From NCBI GenBank assembly GCA_016212275.1, contig JACRGR010000015.1:1-42711 (forward strand): DNA of 42,711 nt, given 5' to 3'. This DNA is from Nitrospinota bacterium (GTDB taxonomy: Bacteria > Nitrospinota_A > UBA7883 > JACRGQ01). The translations under genes were made by a program, and so were the position numbers. Of this stretch, positions 23,964 to 32,015 are shown piece after piece (within the stretch, counting starts at the first letter, position 1; the number at the start of each line of letters is the position of its first letter). The notes under the pieces were generated by a model, which was not told where the DNA came from, searched no databases, and saw only the letters and a program-made list of their open reading frames with translations.

Positions 23964-24333
23964 GCGCTCCGAACGGGTGCGGGAAGTGATGATCCACGAG
24001 ATAAGCGACATCATCCGCAACGAACTGAAAGACCCGCGCATCGGGTTTGTGACCGTGATGGACGTGGAACTGGCGCACAACCTGCGCCACGCCAACGTAT
24101 TCGTTTCCCCCATGGGCACGGAGGAGGAGATGAAGCGGACCGTGAACGGCATCATCTCCGCCGCGCCGTTCATCCGCCGCCTGCTGGGCCAGCGGATGCA
24201 GATAAAGTTCGTCCCGGAGCTGGCGGTGAAGTGGGACCACACGGGGGAACATTCCGACCGCATCAACCGGCTTTTGCACACCATTCACGACGGTGAAGAA
24301 AAAAAGTCGGCCAAACCGGACAAGGAAGAGTAG
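23950..24333 (+). CDS. rbfA: 30S ribosome-binding factor RbfA
   Basis: RbfA binds late 30S precursors and supports 16S rRNA processing and cold adaptation. The 127-residue protein shows the KH-like core: KRSERVREVMIHEISDIIRN, ELKDPRIGFVTVMDVELAHN, then RHANVFVSPMG and PFIRRLLGQRMQIKFVPEL. The length is typical. It is coupled to DUF503 upstream and lies 14 bp before truB. Confidence 0.96.
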   Translation: MLSFKRSERVREVMIHEISDIIRNELKDPRIGFVTVMDVELAHNLRHANVFVSPMGTEEEMKRTVNGIISAAPFIRRLLGQRMQIKFVPELAVKWDHTGEHSDRINRLLHTIHDGEEKKSAKPDKEE

Positions 24334-24347
24334 AATGGCGCGCTCGT

Positions 24348-25244
24348 ATGGACGGATTTATAAATTTCAACAAGGATACCGGCATCGCCAGCACCAAGGC
24401 GCTGGACGGCATCAAGCGGGCCACCGGCCAGCCGAAGGCCGGATTCCTCGGAACGCTTGACCCCATAGCCTCCGGCATTCTGCCCGTGGCGCTGGGCTGG
24501 GGCACCAAGCTCTTTCCCTATTTCGAGAAAATGCCGAAGACCTACCGCGCGCAGATCCTCTTCGGCTCCGAGACCGATACGCAGGATTCCAGCGGAACCG
24601 TGACCGCCACCGCCCCCGTGGAGCACCTGACGAAAGAGGCGGTCGCAGGGGGGTTGGTGAAATTCACCGGCGAGATCATGCAAGTGCCGCCGATGTTCTC
24701 CGCCAAAAAGGTGGGGGGACAGCGGCTGTACCGCATCGCCCGCAAGGGGGGCGAGGTGGAGCGCGAGGCCAAGAAGGTTGTCGTGCATTCGGTGGAACTG
24801 GTGGAATTTTCGCCGGCCAGCGCGGTCATCCGCGCCACCGTGTCGCAGGGGACCTACATCCGCACATTGTGCGAGGACTTGGGCCGGCACCTGCAAAGCG
24901 CGGCGCACATGGGGGCGCTGGAGCGCGAGCAGGTGCATTCGTTCACCTTGGCGGATTCGTGGAACATCGCCCGGCTGGAGGACCGCAGGGATCATCCCGA
25001 AGAGTGGCTCTTGCCGCTGGATTTTCCGCTTTCGTTCATGCCCCGGTTCGACGCCACCGCGCGCGACGAGCGGCTGTTGACCAGCGGCCAGCCCGCCGGG
25101 TACATCGGCAAGGAGTCCGGCCTCATAAGGTTATATGCGCCAGAAGGGCGCTTCTTTGGATTGGGAAAGGCGGACGCGATAGGAAGGAAAATACTTCCGG
25201 CCAAGATCATGCCACCGGTCGCCGCGCCATTTTCAGCCCGCTAA
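24348..25244 (+). CDS. truB: tRNA pseudouridine(55) synthase TruB
   Basis: TruB makes pseudouridine 55 in the T-loop of tRNAs. This 298-residue protein has the catalytic Asp in GFLGTLDPIASGILPVALG (about Asp39), the nucleotide-pocket KTYRA, VPPMFSAKKVGGQRLYRIAR, and the RNA-binding GTYIRTLCEDLGRHL. A C-terminal extension of about 60 residues is PUA-like but weakly conserved. It is the last gene of the DUF503-rbfA-truB operon; a dispersed repeat follows. Confidence 0.97.
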   Translation: MDGFINFNKDTGIASTKALDGIKRATGQPKAGFLGTLDPIASGILPVALGWGTKLFPYFEKMPKTYRAQILFGSETDTQDSSGTVTATAPVEHLTKEAVAGGLVKFTGEIMQVPPMFSAKKVGGQRLYRIARKGGEVEREAKKVVVHSVELVEFSPASAVIRATVSQGTYIRTLCEDLGRHLQSAAHMGALEREQVHSFTLADSWNIARLEDRRDHPEEWLLPLDFPLSFMPRFDATARDERLLTSGQPAGYIGKESGLIRLYAPEGRFFGLGKADAIGRKILPAKIMPPVAAPFSAR

Positions 25245-25376
25245 AGCAATTCAACTTAATATTGATACAGTACCCTGTCATTCTGAAGGAGCATAAGCGA
25301 CTGAAGAATCTCACCGTTGAGATTCTTCGCTTCGCTCAGAATGACACTGCGGCGCATCCAAGATAAATTAAAATGC
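25243..25376 (+). repeat. Dispersed repeat, copy 2
   Basis: This is the second copy of the element at 13543-13674, in the same orientation. Long stretches are identical, including the first about 40 bases after AACTTAATATTG and GAGATTCTTCGCTTCGCTCA. Its right end AATTAAAATGCT is nearly the inverse of the left end of copy 1. It again lies between convergent genes, truB and the REC-PilZ gene. Confidence 0.85.
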
Positions 25377-25442
25377 TCTAAAGATCTGGCCCGGCGGTAA
25401 GAACCGCGCGCGGCGCGAACTTCCGCCGTCTTCGGATTCCGG

Positions 25443-26216
25443 CTATTTGTCGGCGATGGCATCCGGGGCCAGCGATGCCAGCCACTTGATGAGGTCGTTG
25501 AGCTTTTTTTCCACCTTCTTGTCCATCGCCTTCGCGTTGAAGTACAGCGCCACCTCGCACTTTTTGGACGTGAGGTGCATGCCGGAGGCGTCCGTCTCCA
25601 GCCGTACCGCCGTGCCGTAGATAGGGCTGATGGCCCATTGTTCCAGCGGGTTTTTCGCCTCGAATTCCAGCGCCAGTTCGTACTCGCCGAACAGCTTAAG
25701 TTCGTCCACATATTCCATATTGATAAGCGCGCCGGTGCAACTGATGTCTATGATCCGCGCGGGGAACGACCGCCCCTTGTTCTTGATCATCAGCATGTGC
25801 GGGGGCAACGAGGCGAAGCGTCCGGTGCTCCGCTTGGCCGCGGCGTTCCACGATTTGCGAATCCGGTCCTCCATCTCCACCGCGGTGAACGGCTTAACGA
25901 GATAGTGGGTCACGCCGTTCTGGATGGCGGTCATGATAAAGTCCTTACCGCCGTAAGAGGTCATCATGATGAACGGAATGCCTTTCCAGTCCGGGCTGTT
26001 GCGCACCTGGAACAGCAGTTCGTCGCCGCTGACGTTCGGCATTTCCCAATCGGAAAGGATGATGTCTATCTTTTGTTCCTTCAGGATGTTCAGCGCTTCG
26101 CTCCCGTCGTTGGCCTCGAATATTTTATTCGCGCCGATCTTCGTTTCAAGGACCTTCCGCACAAGGTTGCGGATGGTGGGCGAATCGTCGGCCACCAAAA
26201 AACTTACTTCTCTCAT
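25443..26216 (-). CDS. Response regulator with PilZ output domain
   Basis: This 257-residue cytoplasmic regulator has an N-terminal receiver domain (about 1-122; DD at 10-11, phospho-acceptor Asp56 in LSDWEMP, Lys108 in VKPF). The C-terminal PilZ domain (about 127-235) carries both c-di-GMP motifs, RSTGR at 129-133 (RxxxR) and DISCTG at 157-162 (DxSxxG). Phosphorylation and c-di-GMP signals would thus meet in one protein. Motility or surface behaviour is the usual output of PilZ proteins. It is convergent with truB, and no kinase is adjacent in an operon. Confidence 0.9.
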   Translation of the reverse strand: MREVSFLVADDSPTIRNLVRKVLETKIGANKIFEANDGSEALNILKEQKIDIILSDWEMPNVSGDELLFQVRNSPDWKGIPFIMMTSYGGKDFIMTAIQNGVTHYLVKPFTAVEMEDRIRKSWNAAAKRSTGRFASLPPHMLMIKNKGRSFPARIIDISCTGALINMEYVDELKLFGEYELALEFEAKNPLEQWAISPIYGTAVRLETDASGMHLTSKKCEVALYFNAKAMDKKVEKKLNDLIKWLASLAPDAIADK

Positions 26217-26440
26217 GGTTTATCTTCAATCCTTTTGTTTCATAAGATTAGCCAACTGTCCGGCGGACACCACCGCCTTAAGGAACTCCTCCAAAAATGC
26301 AACGCCATTTTACACCAGTTTCCGCCCGCCGGAAAAAGTTAATTCCCGCGGGTCAATCCCGCAAGCGCCGGATCCGCGGGGTGACGGATCCCGGAATTCC
26401 AATTGGTGAAATTCGCGCCGTTCGCTGTGGCCCGCGACCA

Positions 26441-28186
26441 CTAGCGGATGTATCTGCCTATGCGCGGCATGTAATCTTCGGCAACGAGCGGCTTGGCGAT
26501 GAAATCGTTTGCCCCCATCCGCAAGGCCGTTTCCCGCCGCTCCACGTCGCCGAAATTCGTGATGACGATGAACGGCGTGCTCCGCGTTATGTGCTCCTTG
26601 CGCACCGTTTCCAGCAGTTCCATGCCGTCCATCTCCGGCATGAGGATGTCGGAGATGATCACATCCGGCGCGGCCGAGCGGATGGCCGCAAGTGCTTCCA
26701 CGCCATTGTGCGCTTTGCGGATCGTAAGGCGAGGGTTCATCGCTTTCAGGCTCATCGCCAGCACGGCCAGTATCGCCTCGTCGTCGTCCACGATGAGGAT
26801 GGACGGTGCGGCGGGGGGGAACGTAGCGAAAAACGCGCTTCCCCGCCCCTCTTCGCTTTCCACCGTCAGCGTGCCGCCGTGGGACTGCATGATGTCGTAA
26901 CACAACGGAAGCCCCAGGCCGGTGCCCCGCTCCCCGGCGGTGCCGAGCGTGGTGGTGCGTATCTCGTGCCGGAAAATGTCCCGCAGGATGTTCGGCGCTA
27001 TGCCGGCGCCGGTGTCCCGCACCGTGATTGTGTTTTCCTTCCCCTCCGGCACGATCACCGTCACGCGGTCGCCCGCCGTGGTGAACTTGATGGCGTTCGA
27101 GATGATGTTTTGGAACACCTGAAAGGCGAGGTTGTGGTCGGCGTAGATGCGGGTTCCCGGTGGAATGTTGTTTTCCAGCGCTATCCCTTTTTCCATCGCC
27201 AGGTGTTCCAGGCTTTCCACCACTCCCTGCACCATCATGCGGGCGTCAAGGAAAACGCGGGTAAGGAGCATTTTGCCGGTCTGGAGCATGTTGATGTCCA
27301 ACAGTTCTTCAACCATCGTGGAAAGCCCTTCCGCCCGGTCCAACACCGCCCGCAGGTGTTTTTCATGCGCTCCGCCAATGGGGTCGCCTTTATCGTTGAG
27401 CATGAGGTAGAGGTGTCCGGTGATGGTGGCAAGGGGCGACTTTAGGTCATGCACCACCAGCGAGACGAACTTGTCTTTGAGCTTGGTGGCCTCTTCCGCC
27501 TCTTCCTTGGCCTTCCGAAGCTCGATGATGTCGCGCGCCTGCCGTTCGCGCGCGGCCTGGAGGTCGGCCACCAGGTCCAGGTTCTCGAACCGCCACTTGA
27601 CGGAATTCAGCAACAAGGCGTGGCTGTTTTTTGCCGTGGCGATGCCAAGACCGATAAAGGTGAAGGCGGTGAACCCGATGGCGCTGTGCAAGGCGTCCCC
27701 GATAAGGAAAAACCGCACGCCGAGCGGGACTGTCGAAGCGATCATAAAAAGGATAGGCGCTGACAGAAGGGCGGGAAAGGCCATGGTCGTCCCCGCCGAA
27801 AGGCCCGATACTATCAATAACAGGAAGGCTTGATGGGGCACGGACTCGGCGGGAAATATCACCACCGCGGCGGAACCCCAGATGAGGGCGGAAGCTACCA
27901 GACCCGCCATGAAGATACGCTCCCACTTCCGGCAATCGAAATCGGCGCGCTCCCGCTTGAACCATACATTGCTGACAAGCCGCAATAAGGCCACTAGCAG
28001 ATTGATGAGAAACCATGTCACCAGGGCGGGACGGGAAACCTGCTCCCACAACAGAAGGAGGATGAGCGCCGCCATAAGGGGTGAAGCCACCCACCCGTTA
28101 TAAAGGTTATGGAAGAGTATCCGCACCTGCTCCCGCCGGATACGCTGGCTGGGATCCCGGTCGGATGTCGAATCACTCGCGGCCAT
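26441..28186 (-). CDS. Membrane hybrid histidine kinase with C-terminal receiver
   Basis: In this 581-residue protein, residues about 30-185 hold about six hydrophobic helices, without a clear periplasmic sensor domain, and 205-240 a coiled coil. HisKA has the phospho-acceptor His246 in VVHDLKSPLATITG. The ATPase domain has N364 (ISNAIKF), DTGAGI (391-396) and GTGLGL (421-426). The receiver (462-580) has IVDDD and Asp513 in ISDILMP. The membrane part resembles a MASE-type integral sensor. The stimulus is unknown. It is monocistronic. Confidence 0.92.
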   Translation of the reverse strand: MAASDSTSDRDPSQRIRREQVRILFHNLYNGWVASPLMAALILLLLWEQVSRPALVTWFLINLLVALLRLVSNVWFKRERADFDCRKWERIFMAGLVASALIWGSAAVVIFPAESVPHQAFLLLIVSGLSAGTTMAFPALLSAPILFMIASTVPLGVRFFLIGDALHSAIGFTAFTFIGLGIATAKNSHALLLNSVKWRFENLDLVADLQAARERQARDIIELRKAKEEAEEATKLKDKFVSLVVHDLKSPLATITGHLYLMLNDKGDPIGGAHEKHLRAVLDRAEGLSTMVEELLDINMLQTGKMLLTRVFLDARMMVQGVVESLEHLAMEKGIALENNIPPGTRIYADHNLAFQVFQNIISNAIKFTTAGDRVTVIVPEGKENTITVRDTGAGIAPNILRDIFRHEIRTTTLGTAGERGTGLGLPLCYDIMQSHGGTLTVESEEGRGSAFFATFPPAAPSILIVDDDEAILAVLAMSLKAMNPRLTIRKAHNGVEALAAIRSAAPDVIISDILMPEMDGMELLETVRKEHITRSTPFIVITNFGDVERRETALRMGANDFIAKPLVAEDYMPRIGRYIR

Positions 28187-28326
28187 GCTCGCTCCTCAAA
28201 GTGTTACCAATGCTTACAAGGAACGGATTGTAACCCATTCGCCGCCCGAAAAGAACCGCCGGTGAATCCCGCCGCCAAATGGGGTACAATTGCCACTAAG
28301 TTCCCCTGACAGGAGAAGGAAATACC

Positions 28327-30138
28327 ATGCACAGAGAAATCCCCATGAAATCCGCCAAAATGCCTTACAGCATCGTGAACGACAGCAAGGTGGTCATAGA
28401 CTATTCCGCCATCTTTTGCGGCTCGCCCGGCAAACTGCTCAAGAGCGAACTCTTCCTCGACGTCACCACCCGCTTCTTCAAAAAGATCGCGGAGAAGAAA
28501 ACCCCCACCTACCTTTTCCTGAAAGAGAAAATGCCGCACATGGAAGAGAGCGAAATGCCGGCATACGTCATCAACCTCCTGCGCCTGCTCGTGGCGTACA
28601 CCGCGGACGAACTGGCGGCGGCGCACCCGGAATTCGCGGGGGTGCTGGGAACGCACGACCGCGAATGGCTGTTCTCATTCCGGCGCGACCTGTACAATTA
28701 CTGGCGGCGATTCGAGCGGTTCATCTACCTTGAGATGCCGAAAAAAGCGGGGCAAGGGGGAACGGATATTCACCACGCCCACTTCGTCCACGCCTGCGAA
28801 AACCTGCGCAACCTCATCCTGGACACCAACCGGATCGTCGGCGAGAACCTTTCCGGCAGGGAGCCGAAGGTGTACCGCCAGCTTCCGGCGGGGGGCAATA
28901 TGGGGATGGCGCTGGAAAAGATTGACTGGAAATGCCCGAAATTCCTATCGCAGTTGAAGGACATCCCGTTCATCCGCCTCACCTTCATCGAGCCGCCGCT
29001 CATCCTGTATTCGCGGTCGAACACGCGCAAGGGGATGTTCAAGGAAGTCCCGGAGCTTACCGAGGAGATGGCGGCGATCAATCCCCACGAGTGGTTCTGC
29101 TTCCCCTTGAAGGTGGGGGAGCTTACCGCGTTCGTCTATTTCGACCACTCGTACATCTCGATGGGCCTCGCCATGTGCAACCTGTTCGAGATAGCCAATT
29201 TCGACGACATCGCCGGAAAACTGCCGGACGCCATCGTGATGGTGGGCGTGTCCGGCAAGGGGATGAAGGAGATGACGGAATTTTACGAGGACAAGCACAG
29301 CGGCCTTTTGGTCGGCCTCGTGAAAAAGACCGAGCAGACGGAATACTTCGGCTACTTCAAGAAGATGACGCTCACCCTGCACAACGTGGCGATGATAAAG
29401 CGCGGCAGGCTTCCGGTGCATGGCGCGATGGTGAATATCAAACTCCGCGACGGCGGAAGCGCCAACGTGGCGATCATGGGGGACAGCGGCGCGGGAAAAT
29501 CGGAGACGCTGGAAGCCCTGCGCACCATCGCCGAAGAGAACTTCAGCGAGATGAAGATCATTTTCGACGATATGGGGTCCCTCGCGGTGGACAAAGACGG
29601 ACGGGTGATCGGCTACGGCACCGAGATCGGCGCGTTCGTGCGGCTCGACGACCTCTCGCCCAAATACGCCTACGAGGAAATTGACCGCTCCATTTTCATC
29701 AACCCGGACAAGAAGAACGCCCGACTGGTGGTGCCCATCTCGCCGTACAAGGACATCGTGCATGGCTACCCGGTGGACATGTTCCTGTACGCCAACAATT
29801 ACGAGCCGCTGGACGATGGACGCGGCGCCATCGAATTTTTCCCGAATGTGGAAGATGCGCTGGAGGTGTTCCGCGGCGGGGCGCGGCTGGCCAAGGGGAC
29901 CACGGACGAAAAGGGGCTGGTGCATACCTACTTCGCCAATCCGTTCGGCGCCAACCAGCGCAAGGCGGATCACGAGAAGATAGCCGTCCACCTGTTCAAC
30001 GCCATGTTCAAGTCCGGCGTGAAGGTGGGGCAGATACGGACGCGGCTGGGGATCGAAGGGTTCGAGCAGGAAGGGCCAAAGGCCGTGGCCGTCGAACTCA
30101 ACAAGGTCATATTGGAACTCTCCAAGGGGAAAGCCTGA
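28327..30138 (+). CDS. HPr kinase/PEP carboxykinase-superfamily ATPase of unknown function
   Basis: This 603-residue cytoplasmic protein has an AGGAGAAGG ribosome site. Residues about 364-395 read VHGAMVNIKL...VAIMGDSGAGKSETLEAL. The His-Gly before the P-loop and the GDSGxGKSE motif are those of HPr kinase/phosphorylase and related PEPCK-fold enzymes. Downstream are IIFDDMGSL and IFINPDKKNARLVVPI. The N-terminal about 350 residues are not recognised. Similar large proteins are sometimes labelled PEP carboxykinase, but true PEPCK signatures are not obvious. The partner and substrate are unknown. It stands alone. Confidence 0.6.
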   Translation: MHREIPMKSAKMPYSIVNDSKVVIDYSAIFCGSPGKLLKSELFLDVTTRFFKKIAEKKTPTYLFLKEKMPHMEESEMPAYVINLLRLLVAYTADELAAAHPEFAGVLGTHDREWLFSFRRDLYNYWRRFERFIYLEMPKKAGQGGTDIHHAHFVHACENLRNLILDTNRIVGENLSGREPKVYRQLPAGGNMGMALEKIDWKCPKFLSQLKDIPFIRLTFIEPPLILYSRSNTRKGMFKEVPELTEEMAAINPHEWFCFPLKVGELTAFVYFDHSYISMGLAMCNLFEIANFDDIAGKLPDAIVMVGVSGKGMKEMTEFYEDKHSGLLVGLVKKTEQTEYFGYFKKMTLTLHNVAMIKRGRLPVHGAMVNIKLRDGGSANVAIMGDSGAGKSETLEALRTIAEENFSEMKIIFDDMGSLAVDKDGRVIGYGTEIGAFVRLDDLSPKYAYEEIDRSIFINPDKKNARLVVPISPYKDIVHGYPVDMFLYANNYEPLDDGRGAIEFFPNVEDALEVFRGGARLAKGTTDEKGLVHTYFANPFGANQRKADHEKIAVHLFNAMFKSGVKVGQIRTRLGIEGFEQEGPKAVAVELNKVILELSKGKA

Positions 30139-30150
30139 CATGAAAAGGGA

Positions 30151-30194
30151 GGTGCGAATTCATTCGCACCAATAGGTGCGGTTGAAACCGCACC
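30151..30194. repeat. Twin perfect hairpins
   Basis: Two adjacent 20-nt palindromes, GGTGCGAATTCATTCGCACC (30151-30170) and GGTGCGGTTGAAACCGCACC (30175-30194), share their outer six bases. This is a REP-like paired hairpin between two plus-strand genes. It may stabilise or terminate the upstream transcript. Confidence 0.6.
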
Positions 30195-30211
30195 GACCAG
30201 CAGGAGGCCGC

Positions 30212-31003
30212 ATGGAACCATCGTTTACTGAAGGAACGCTGGGACGCACCGGACTGCGGGTGGGGCGGCTGGGACTGGCGGGCGGATACGGCGCGCCCTC
30301 GGCGGCGTTCGAGATGGCGTTCGAGCGGGGGTGCAACTACTTCTACCACGGCTCCTTCCGCCGCGCGGGGATGAACGACGCGATCCAAAACCTTTGCGCC
30401 AAAGGGAAACGCGGCGAACTGGTGATCACCTCGCAGGTGTATTTGCGCGCCGGATTTTTGCTCCGCTGGAGCTTCGAGCGGTTCCTCAAGAAAACGAAAC
30501 TGGATTACGCCGACATGCTCCTGCTCGGCTGGTACAATTCGCCGCCGCCCCAAGGGGTGCTGGACGCGGCGCGGCAACTGAAAGAGCAGGGGAAAATAAA
30601 ATTCCTCGCCGTCTCCGGTCACAACCGGAGCGCCTTCCCGCGGTACGCCGCCACAGGATTGTACGACGCGTTTCATGTTCGCTATTCCGCCGCCCACCGG
30701 GGTGCGGAAACGGAAGTGTTCCCCAAGCTCCCCGCCGATGGCAGGCCGGGCATCGTCACTTACACCGCCACCCGCTGGGGCGGACTGGTGAACCCGCGGA
30801 ACATGCCGCCGGGCGAAAACACGCCGCGCGCCAGCGATTGTTACCGGTTCGTGATGAGCAACCCCGCGGTGGACGTGTGCATCGCCGGCCCGAAGAACAT
30901 GGAGGAGATGAGGGAGGCGCTCGCCGCGCTCGATCGCGGCCCGATGGCGGCGGACGAACTGGCCTGGATGCGCCGCGTGGGCGACCATTTGCGCGTGACG
31001 TAA
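30212..31003 (+). CDS. Aldo/keto reductase-fold protein, possibly inactive
   Basis: This 263-residue protein starts at MEPSFTEG with an AGGAGG site. The barrel pattern is visible: LGRTGLRVGRLGLAGGYG, LLRWSFERFLKKTKLDYADM, LLGW, then GKIKFLAVSGHNRSAF and VDVCIAGPKNMEEM. The usual catalytic Asp and Lys are not found: the NYFYHGSF stretch replaces the FDTA region, SQVYLRAG replaces the TK strand, and the His site reads GW. It may be a pseudoenzyme, a non-NADPH relative, or act on unusual substrates. It stands between the twin hairpins and the initiator tRNA. Confidence 0.65.
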   Translation: MEPSFTEGTLGRTGLRVGRLGLAGGYGAPSAAFEMAFERGCNYFYHGSFRRAGMNDAIQNLCAKGKRGELVITSQVYLRAGFLLRWSFERFLKKTKLDYADMLLLGWYNSPPPQGVLDAARQLKEQGKIKFLAVSGHNRSAFPRYAATGLYDAFHVRYSAAHRGAETEVFPKLPADGRPGIVTYTATRWGGLVNPRNMPPGENTPRASDCYRFVMSNPAVDVCIAGPKNMEEMREALAALDRGPMAADELAWMRRVGDHLRVT

Positions 31004-31071
31004 GTTCAGAATCGAATCGCGTTTCGGGTTGACATTGGGGGGCGGATGAACGATGATTGGAAATTCGCTGG

Positions 31072-31127
<56 letters not shown>

Positions 31128-31148
<21 letters not shown>

Positions 31149-31368
31149 ATTTTTTCTTGGCAAGCCTCCAAACTTCCCAATTGCGGAGGACCGTGAAAAA
31201 CAGAGCAGGATTTGAAAGTGCGCTGGCGGCGCGACCGATGAGGGAGCGCAAACCGGCAGGGAGCCGGTTTAGCCCGCGCATCGGGGCCGATGGAGCGGGA
31301 GCGTGACGCGACCGCGAGAGCGGCCAAATCCTGTCCCCGCTACCAATTTTTCCTTGGCAAACCTCCAA
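31128..31368 (+). mobile_element. RNA-tail-duplicating element after initiator tRNA
   Basis: The last 21 bases of the tRNA plus 23 bases of flank (31128-31171) recur at 31325-31368 with 2 mismatches, a period of 197 bp. Between them is CAGGATTTGA (about 31206-31215), the inverse of the tRNA T-arm and able to pair with the second tail. Then comes CGGCGCGACCGATGAGGGAG, the first part of a 24-nt core (31227-31250). The core matches the tmRNA-linked element at 23 of 24 bases. There is no coding capacity and no integrase. The second tail lacks the rest of the tRNA. Confidence 0.6.
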
Positions 31369-31418
31369 GCACCGAAACCTACTACGTTTCCTTAATGTCC
31401 CCCAAAAAAGGAGCGGCC

Positions 31419-32003
31419 ATGAACCCACGGATACAGCAGTTGCAGGAATCCATCCAACGCCTGGAGGAAGAACTGGAAAAAGAACTCCTGATACTGCGGG
31501 AGCGGTTCAGCTACACGGTCGAAGAACGGAGAATCCGCTTTCAGCAAAGCGTTGCGGAATACCACCGGAGGCTCCGTAAAAATGTGGCGAGGTTTTTCTT
31601 TGAGGCGCGTCCCGGCATCGTGCTCGTTTCGCCGGTCATTCTGGGGATGTTCATTCCGATCGCGATGTTCGACCTGTGCGTGGGCATCTATCAAGCCATC
31701 TGCTTTCCGGTGTACGGGATCAAAAAAGTCCCGCGGTCTGCCTTCATCGTTATGGACCGGCATCATCTTCAATACCTCAACGCGATGGAGCGGCTCAACT
31801 GCGCCTTTTGCAGTTATGCCAACGGCGTGGTCGGCTGGGCGCGGCAGGTGGCGGCGCGGACGGAAGGCTACTGGTGCCCCATCAAGCACGCCCAAAGCAT
31901 ACGGGACGCGCATCCGGAATACGCGGGGTTCGAGGAATTCGGCGACGCGGAAGGATTCCGGGAAAGGATGAACAAAGGGGGTAAAAAGGGCCACGCCGGG
32001 TAA
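31419..32003 (+). CDS. Conserved membrane protein of unknown function
   Basis: In this 194-residue protein, residues 1-55 are a charged helix or coiled coil (LQESIQRLEEELEKELLILR). A hydrophobic segment at about 66-105 contains VLVSPVILGMFIPIAMFDLC and ends YQAICFPVYGI. A soluble C-terminus follows. The pattern FPVYGIKKVPRSAFIVMDRH-HLQYLNAMERLNCAFCSYAN-...-YWCPIKHA belongs to a well-conserved bacterial family with no known role. The Cys pair CAFC plus the later Cys might bind metal. The start is set by AAGGAG at about 31407. Confidence 0.8.
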   Translation: MNPRIQQLQESIQRLEEELEKELLILRERFSYTVEERRIRFQQSVAEYHRRLRKNVARFFFEARPGIVLVSPVILGMFIPIAMFDLCVGIYQAICFPVYGIKKVPRSAFIVMDRHHLQYLNAMERLNCAFCSYANGVVGWARQVAARTEGYWCPIKHAQSIRDAHPEYAGFEEFGDAEGFRERMNKGGKKGHAG

Positions 32004-32015
32004 GCGGGGCCCGGA

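Noticed and set aside
24869..25366. Plus-strand frame running from truB into the repeat
   Set aside because: It is out of frame with truB, has no ribosome site and its end lies inside the dispersed repeat.
28240..28300. Promoter TACAAT before the HprK-like gene
   Set aside because: A -10-like hexamer is present but no acceptable -35 at the right distance.
31325..31345. Second tRNA-Met gene
   Set aside because: Only the 3' tail is present; there is no D-arm or anticodon arm upstream.
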